Shown: positions 58,117 to 64,000 of the stretch, piece after piece | Position numbering within the stretch: position 1 is the first letter of the stretch | How the letters are laid out: each line of letters begins with the position of its first letter | Source of the DNA: Diplonema japonicum | Lineage: Eukaryota; Euglenozoa; Diplonemea; Diplonemida; Diplonemidae | NCBI GenBank assembly: GCA_964019335.1 | Contig: OZ025650.1 | Location: 199,001 to 263,000 of the forward strand | Reading direction: 5' to 3' | DNA length: 64,000 nt | Notes under the pieces: model-generated | Database searches by the model: none | What the model was told of the DNA's origin: nothing | Seen by the model: the letters and a program-made list of their open reading frames with translations, nothing else | Position numbers and translations under genes: made by a program

Positions 58117-58380
58117 CTATTCTGGCGTTTGTTTTGTGCGCACTAGGTTTTTATAGCCGCGACACGGTGTGGTAATACCGGGGAAAAAGGTGTATACAAT
58201 CAACAAACTGCGCCGCCGAATCGAATAGTCGCTGCTCACAAAGAAAGAAAGAAAAACCAAAATAAAAGACACAGAACCTATCATTTCTTCCTTCAAAGTG
58301 TCACAAGGTTGGACTGTTGGGGCGCCTGGCGCAATTTCTCCGTACCCGCTGGGTTGCTCTGGAGTTGCCCCATTTGGCAT
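58117..58380 (-). CDS. Small protein with one hydrophobic helix, unknown (87 aa)
   Basis: ATG 58380 lies nine nt behind an A run ending in CAG, a likely trans-splice acceptor. The first 30 residues are Pro/Gly-rich. About 34-50 is hydrophobic (IGSVSFILVFLSFFVSS) and could be a membrane segment, followed by a basic, Tyr/Leu-rich tail. No family recognised. A hidden intron in the C-terminal half cannot be excluded. Confidence 0.4.
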   Translation of the reverse strand: MPNGATPEQPSGYGEIAPGAPTVQPCDTLKEEMIGSVSFILVFLSFFVSSDYSIRRRSLLIVYTFFPGITTPCRGYKNLVRTKQTPE

Positions 58381-58391
58381 TTTGAAATCCT

Positions 58392-58425
<34 letters not shown>

Positions 58426-58574
58426 CTTTCTCCCTTCCCTCCATTCACATACTTTGCACACAGCCGGAGAGAAGCCATCCCAGTGGCCTCACCGGTCTGG
58501 ACAGGGAGCGAGAGAATGACGCCAAAAATGCCGCCCTCTGTTTTTTTTTTAAAATCTTTTTTTATATCCCTTTG

Positions 58575-60651
58575 TTACACACCAAAACAAGGTGACAGAA
58601 TGGCGTTCAGCTTCGATTTCGGAAGAGAGGTGCGTGGTGTGTCAGCAGCCAGGGAGTGCGCTGGGCTCTTGCTTCGCGTCGATCGTTTCGATTCATGGGA
58701 AGTGGAATGGTGTCTTTTTGGAGGCGTCTCTGCAAAGGTGACCCTGTGGGGAGAGACACCCGGGGACGGCGATGCCTGCCTTCCTAAAGGCATTAAGTTC
58801 TTTGGCAGGAACGGCAAAGTGTAATCCGACGCAAACTCAACCAGCACCCTGTCTGCGACATCACCCACCCCCTTGCCCATCACCACGCCGTGGGTTCCGT
58901 TTAGATGGATGAAATCCGCAGCATGCAAACCAGTTATTTCCACATCCTGGCCTATCGTGAACTCCGGCTGTCGGACGTTCCTCACTGGACTCGCACTGGG
59001 GCATCTCCTCTCATCCTCCGCTGAGATCTTATTGCTCCCCTGAAGCTTGTCGAGCATCAGGTTCAGATGCCCCAATGACTTCTTCACGTACTCCCGTTCT
59101 CTCGTCCTCTCTTCCATCGATGCCTGCACCGCAATGGCATTGTCCGTGTCGGTCCCTGCAGGCAGCTCCACGGGCAGCTCCGAGTCCGTCGCGAGGTCCA
59201 CCACCACCAACGAGCCTTTCGACACAAATGTGTTCCTGTGCTTCGAGCCAAAGATGTTAAACACGAACACCACATGCCCCCTGAGCTCCCCTTCTGGCGA
59301 CACGCAGCGGTTCCCAATAGCCACTTCCAGCAGTTTCAGCATTGTAGACGTGTCCTTCACAGACGGCATGGCACAGTCGGTGCACACAACGTGGCCTTTC
59401 TCCTTCTTTATCGAGTGCTTGATGGCGATTGAGCCCCCCATTTTCTGGTTCCTGATGTAGTCCCTGTCGGTGTTGAGCAGGTCACGTGTCGTGTCGGAAC
59501 GCAGCTCTATACACGAGAACTGCACCTTCCACTCCCATGCGTCGAGGGATGATGACCGCTCGGCTGCTGCGAAGACTTCCTTCGCCACGGCCTGTATGGT
59601 GGGGGAGGTTCTACTGGCTGCAACAAGTGAATCGCTGCCGACGCACAGCAGCCCAGTGTAGATGCCGCTGAAGGCGGCAGCCACGACGTCACCAACGCTG
59701 GACGCGATGTCAGAGGAAGAGGACCAAGGGGGAAGGACATTGTCAAAGCGGTATGCCTGCGACTTGCTGGGAAGGCGTATCTCAATTCGCTGCGAGGGCA
59801 TGTCAGGACTGACGTCAATGATGGAACAGCCCATGTGATGGGGAGCGCGGTCACGGCTGTCGCACTCAGGACGCAGCGAGCAGATGATGAACGGTGACCG
59901 CCGCAGCCAGATAAGCTCGGACTGAAGCCTCTTAAGCTCGTTTGCAGATGCCGTGCAGGACTCCATGGCCTGCTCCCGCCCCCTGTTCGACGCGTCTAGG
60001 ATTTTTATCTCGTCGTCGCGCAGCCCCCGCAGGGCCTCGATGCGGTCCCCACCCCTGTCGAGCCCTTCCGCCGCAAGGTAGTCGTCGATCTTCTCCAGTT
60101 CCTTTTTCAGTTCCGACACCTCTCTGTTATGCCTGCCTGCCGTCTCTTTTATACTTCGAGATGTTCCGAGCTTGTTCTTCAGCAGCTCCTTTAAATCAGA
60201 CTCTACTTTCTCTCGCATGTTCTTTTCGCTCAGCCACTCTTTTCGGATTATCCGGATCTCCTCCTCTTGGTTCCGAAGGCGGTTTTGGAGATCGGGGCTC
60301 TGCGTGGGAAAAGCATTTAAATCAAATGCCCAACACATGCATACCTCTTCAGAGAGCTTTTTACTCTTTACTTGTTTTAATTCCTTTTCAGTATCTTCCA
60401 GCCTGCAGTGAGTATATTTCTGACGAAGGGAGGGGAGGGGGGCTTTACCTTTTTTTCAATGTTTCGTAGTCGGCTTGTAGCTCTTCGTATTTGTCATCTA
60501 TCGTTTGCTCGTTATCCCTTCCATTGGGTTCCTTCCCAGTGGTTTTATGGTACAATGCATTATTCATGGTGTCCCCCTTCTGCAACTCTCGCTCGATGTT
60601 GTTCACCTTCTCCATCACTGTGCCACCCTCAAAGGGGGCCGCATCGGCCAT
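58575..60651 (-). CDS. Kinesin-14-like protein with degenerate motor (pseudokinesin)
   Basis: Exons 60651-60449, 60402-60345 and 60299-58575 (introns 46 and 45 nt) give 661 aa. Residues about 40-215 are coiled coil. From about 220 a motor-like domain follows in the usual order: a strand like IxVxxRxRP (FIICSLRP), YRFDNVL, a Gly-rich stretch where the P-loop belongs, FSCIELRSDTTRDLLN like FLEIYNExIxDLL, LLEVAIGNR, and KGSLVVVDLATDSE in place of LVDLAGSE, then YVKKSLGHLNLMLDKL. GQTxSGKT, SSRSH and DLAGSE are all lost, so ATP binding is unlikely. A small domain (about 530-590, GQDVEITGL...NGTHGVVMGKG) recalls SH3/CAP-Gly folds. Compare yeast Vik1/Cik1. An ATG at 60666 adds five residues. Confidence 0.78.
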
Positions 60652-60942
60652 TTTCTTTTTAAACACACTCCTCTTAGTTTAAAGTTTAACCCGTGGAAGA
60701 AACAGAACAACGGAAGGGTGGAATAGAACAAACAGTACAGAGAAAGGGGGGGGGGGGAGGAAAATACCAACCTTAATAAAGTTGGCTGGCTTTTCGTCAA
60801 CCGGCACATCAAAAAGAAAAAATATAGCAAATTCTTTTCATTCAAATAAATTTGCGAAAAAAAGATACAATGGGAGGGGAGGGGAGGGTAAAAGCCTCGC
60901 CGTTATATATACTTTGGCTGTTGTCAAACGGTGTTACAGTTA

Positions 60943-61341
60943 TCAGTAAAGATAGTAAGGTGTGGACGGCCCGGCGTTGTCAGAGTAGAAATGTGTGTAA
61001 AATTTGTCAGCGTTCGACGCTTTGATGACCGCTTCATGAGCCTTTGCTGTTGCTCTTTGCTTGCGGATTTCAGGTGTGATGCTCAATGGAGGCGAAGGGG
61101 ACTTCGTAGCTGCTTGGATAGCTGCAGATGCTGCCGTTGTTGCCGCGTGAGTCTTTATTTTGTAAGCATTGGCACGCGACGCTGCCACTCCTGCAGCAAC
61201 AATAGCCACATCTTCCTTAGCCACCGCGGCTGCAAGACTCAAAGAAGTGCTGCCCTCGTAGTGCACATCACAAGCGACCTTCCTAGGCGACAGCGGGACC
61301 ACCACCCTGCTTTCAAAGTCCGATTCATAAATAACCGGCAT
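60943..61341 (-). CDS. Ala-rich helical protein, unknown (132 aa)
   Basis: Single frame of 132 residues. After MPVIYESDFESRVVVPLSP comes an Ala-rich region (about 35-105) of long amphipathic helix character with Thr and Lys, then a Tyr/Phe-rich tail ending PYYLY. No signal peptide or membrane span. No family recognised. G/C-biased third positions and position in the array support a gene. Confidence 0.5.
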   Translation of the reverse strand: MPVIYESDFESRVVVPLSPRKVACDVHYEGSTSLSLAAAVAKEDVAIVAAGVAASRANAYKIKTHAATTAASAAIQAATKSPSPPLSITPEIRKQRATAKAHEAVIKASNADKFYTHFYSDNAGPSTPYYLY

Positions 61342-61572
61342 TTTTTCCCCCTTTCTACTCCTTTACAAATTGCATCCTCCAGAACCAGTTTTCAATTGCA
61401 AAAAACTATAGAAAGGGGGGAGGAAAATAAAAAGAAGAACAAACAAATGAGAAGTGTAAACTCCTCCCTTTTTTACATAAGACTAGATCCAACGGATAGA
61501 TGAGAACTGAGGAGACTGCATAAGAAAAAGAGGAGGGGTGCCGAGAGGAGGGGCGTGCCGAGAAACACTTCT

Positions 61573-63793
61573 TCATGCTTCTGGCGGCCAATTGTTGACC
61601 AAGTTATGCCTTTTATGAAGGAGGTTCCCTTTCCGGGGTGTGAGGGGGATGCGAGATCGATGCGTGCTGCTGTATACGTAAGAGTGCCGCGGATTTGACC
61701 TTACACTGGGCGGACCCCTCCGTGCATCCACGTAGTGTGAGGCATGGATGATACGCGGTGGCTTTGTCCTTGGCATCGGGGACTGGCTCGCAATGCCACT
61801 GAACTTCATGATTGGATACCGAGTGCTCGGCTCCTGCATGGGTAACCTCATAGCACTGCATACCTCAAAGGAGCACTGCACCAAGGGCTCACCGTTGAAC
61901 TGCGTGCCTACATCTTTGGATCGCAAGTACTCGGGTTCAACGAAGTCAACCTGTGGTGGTGTTTTGAAGGAGTACATTTTACCTCTGTTGCAACGGACCG
62001 CTTCCCTACTCGTGGCGAGCTCACCGGGTTTACCAGTTTCACGTCACGCTTCTTCTCCACCCTGCCATACGTCCCGCCCGGTACCCACGCGAAGACAAGC
62101 GACGACACTGTCGTGTCCAGTGGTGATATGAAGCGCTTTGTCTTGTCGTATTCAAGAGGGTTCCCGAGATGCTTCTCTTGTGGGAAGTTGCGCGGCGAGT
62201 ACGAATATACCGACGGCCGTTGCTTCCCCGGTTGCCCCGAAGGCGAGTGGGGAGTGAAGGTGGGTGTCGGCATCCCATCATCGCTGCCAGCATCCAGGTG
62301 CAGCGACGGCGGGCGCCACTTGCTATCAGAGGACACGCTACTCCTGCGAAGACTCCGCGGACTTGCTTGCGGGCTCCTCCTGCTCGCAGAGTGCCTACTC
62401 GTGTTGCTTGCACTCCGCGTTTCCCACCCAGGATAAGGCCGCACTTCTTTTGGGCTTTCATATCGCCGCTCTGTAAATATCAAAGGCTGAAATGGCGACT
62501 CACGCAAGGAACCAACGCTTCCAGGGGTGCGTGGGCTGCTTCGCGGGGTTCGGCTCTGCAGGCCCTCGACGGTACCGTATGAGAAATCAGTGGAACGTCC
62601 CCAGGTTCGGGGTCTTGGTGAGCTACGTGTGCTGCATGAATCTTGCACGTACTCCATTCTCCCGGTGGAAGCCACCTCGGCATGCCACGCTGATGCTGTC
62701 GGTGTGTTCAAAGCTGCTCGCTTACGAAGTTCTGTTGACGACGGCATCGGGCGTTCGTTTAGTCTGGGGCTCATTGCAGGTGAGACACTCCGCTCGATAC
62801 TGTCCGGTCCAGGTCCAGGGCTACTCCGCCGATGCCTGGAAGCATGGCTGGATCGGAAGCTTCCAAGTTTAGGGCTGTCTTGCAGAGGGCTGCTCGACCT
62901 TCTGTCTTGTTGTAGATGAGACACTTGGAGGTCTAGAAGGGGCCCAGAGTCTTGAGGGTGCTCTGTTCGGGAACCAGCCGAGCTGCGGGGTGTTGAGGAC
63001 TGGCTGCTGACACGAAGCTGTAGTTCAAGGGGGCTCTGCATGAAGCTGCTGGGTGAATCGGACGCCCTGGGTGTGGGTGTGGGGCTCTGTTCGTCGTCAT
63101 CGCGGCCGCCTGCAAGGAAGTCGCGGAAGATCAAAGGGTGCTGGTAGACCTCCATGCGGCAACAGGGCGGGGACTCGACGCTCACACGTTTCACGGGAAG
63201 GGACGCCACAGAGGGAGTGGCAGGGTGGAGCCGTTCGGAAAAGGGTGACGTAATGGGCTCTTTAGAGGTGGCCTTTGTGCTGCAGGTCATCCGAATTACG
63301 GGACGATCGGTGTCGCTCATGTTTTTACATTTGCCGGGATCGTTGCCCCTTGCTACTTTTATTTTGAGCTTTTTCTGCTGGGAGCCCATCAGGTTATGCA
63401 AGCTAAGCCGCACAGCGAAAATCTCTACTGGCTCTGCCGCACCCAAGTCTCTGTATTCCATAAGAACTAATGTGAGGTATGTTGGCTTGGTGTGCTCCGT
63501 GGGTTTGAGCACCATCTTCTTCGACACGGCAAACCTCCACTGCAAGGTAATGTCCCCCATGTAACTCACCTTGGCCTTCCTACTGACTTGAAATACACCC
63601 TTCTGACCAGCCTTCATACCATAGAAGTATTCACCACGCCCACTTACTGACATGCCTGAGGAAAAGTAATTAATCCAGCTAAAGGCCTTCTTTTTTTCTT
63701 CTTCTTTTGCATACCTTCTATGCCATCGAGCGTAAAATCAAACTTGATCCTTTCTCGCTCTTCTTCACAAACCTCAGTTACTTGCTGTTCCAT
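61573..63793 (-). CDS. Protein with C2-like N-terminal domain and long Ser/Pro-rich region, unknown (699 aa)
   Basis: Exons 63793-63715, 63655-61983, 61950-61864 and 61833-61573 (introns 59, 32 and 30 nt). The 32-nt intron is needed because reading through meets a stop; the 30-nt one is in frame with no stop and could be retained. Residues 1-140 are strand-rich with TLVLMEYRDLG and a Lys-rich end (KKLKIKVARG), like the NT-C2 or EEIG1/EHBP1 fold. Residues about 165-600 are low-complexity Ser/Arg/Pro with many SPR, SPRT and SRSP motifs, probably phosphorylated. The tail is basic. The first coding exon is 79 nt. Possibly a cytoskeletal adaptor; assignment is weak. Confidence 0.65.
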
Positions 63794-64000
63794 TGATTTG
63801 AAAACTCGTTCTCCCACGAGAAGCTTTTGTGGTCTTTATAACCTATGAAAGGTGGGAAGACTTTGTTTTCTTTACTTTATATTCACTACTTAGAGCAGTC
63901 GATCGTTCATTGTTTTGTTTACAGTTTTTTTTTTTTTTTTTCTCTCTTTTTCTTTTTAAAAGTTCTGCGCATATCGTGTGAGCCGCCAAATACCAAACAA
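63794..64000. other. Upstream flank, no gene seen
   Basis: T-rich DNA with no supported exon up to the window edge. Confidence 0.5.

Overview
The window is nuclear DNA of a flagellated protist. Its genes are cut by very short spliceosomal introns (30-70 nt, nearly all GT...AG, mostly GTATG donors). The products are eukaryotic: SERCA, WASH complex subunit 3, major vault protein, TFIIH p52, VDAC, AHA1, ABCE1, S-adenosylmethionine decarboxylase, OST subunit TMEM258/Ost5 and a TSNAXIP1-type ciliary protein. Every cellular gene I can support (27 of them, from 2.5 to 63.8 kb) lies on the minus strand. The only plus-strand coding belongs to a transposon. Many starts sit a few to about 60 nt behind a pyrimidine tract plus AG, or a bare C/T-AG. 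One-directional gene order, close spacing, no recognisable promoters and acceptor-like sites before start codons suggest polycistronic transcription with spliced-leader trans-splicing. Together with plentiful cis-introns this fits a diplonemid-like euglenozoan best; a dinoflagellate-type alveolate is the alternative. The taxonomic call is inference.

Layout, left to right. 0.27-2.4 kb: a terminal-inverted-repeat element carrying tRNA-like A/B-box modules. 2.5-16.1 kb: an unknown two-exon gene, SERCA Ca2+-ATPase, a small coiled-coil protein, a C2HC-finger protein, WASH subunit 3 with a huge polyproline tract, a multi-BRCT protein, and a mitochondrial-type 2-aminoethylphosphonate transaminase. 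16.2-17.7 kb: a decayed piggyBac element. 18-28.5 kb: a small membrane protein, then two near-identical copies of the major vault protein gene (6,425 bp apart) separated by a decayed pogo/Tigger-like transposon. 28.6-34.2 kb: two membrane proteins (one with an F-box-like N-terminus), a ubiquitin-like/ankyrin protein ending in a CAAX box, an SGNH hydrolase and TMEM258. 35-45 kb: a secreted glutaminase-A-like protein, a SWIM + HMG-box protein, TFIIH p52, a small unknown protein, VDAC and AHA1. 45-64 kb: a coiled-coil/HEAT protein, an ABCE1 fused to a zinc-finger array, AdoMet decarboxylase, a TSNAXIP1-like protein, a small protein, a degenerate kinesin and two unknown proteins.

The neighbours show no obvious pathway relationship, as expected of a polycistronic array. 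Intergenic DNA is dominated by A, T, G and C homopolymer runs. The exon models below were built by reading splice junctions and checking that frame and family alignment continue across each one. Most unusual are the RanBP2-finger/RRM/ABCE1 fusion, the nucleotide-blind kinesin, the identical vault genes and the prenylatable UBL-ankyrin protein.
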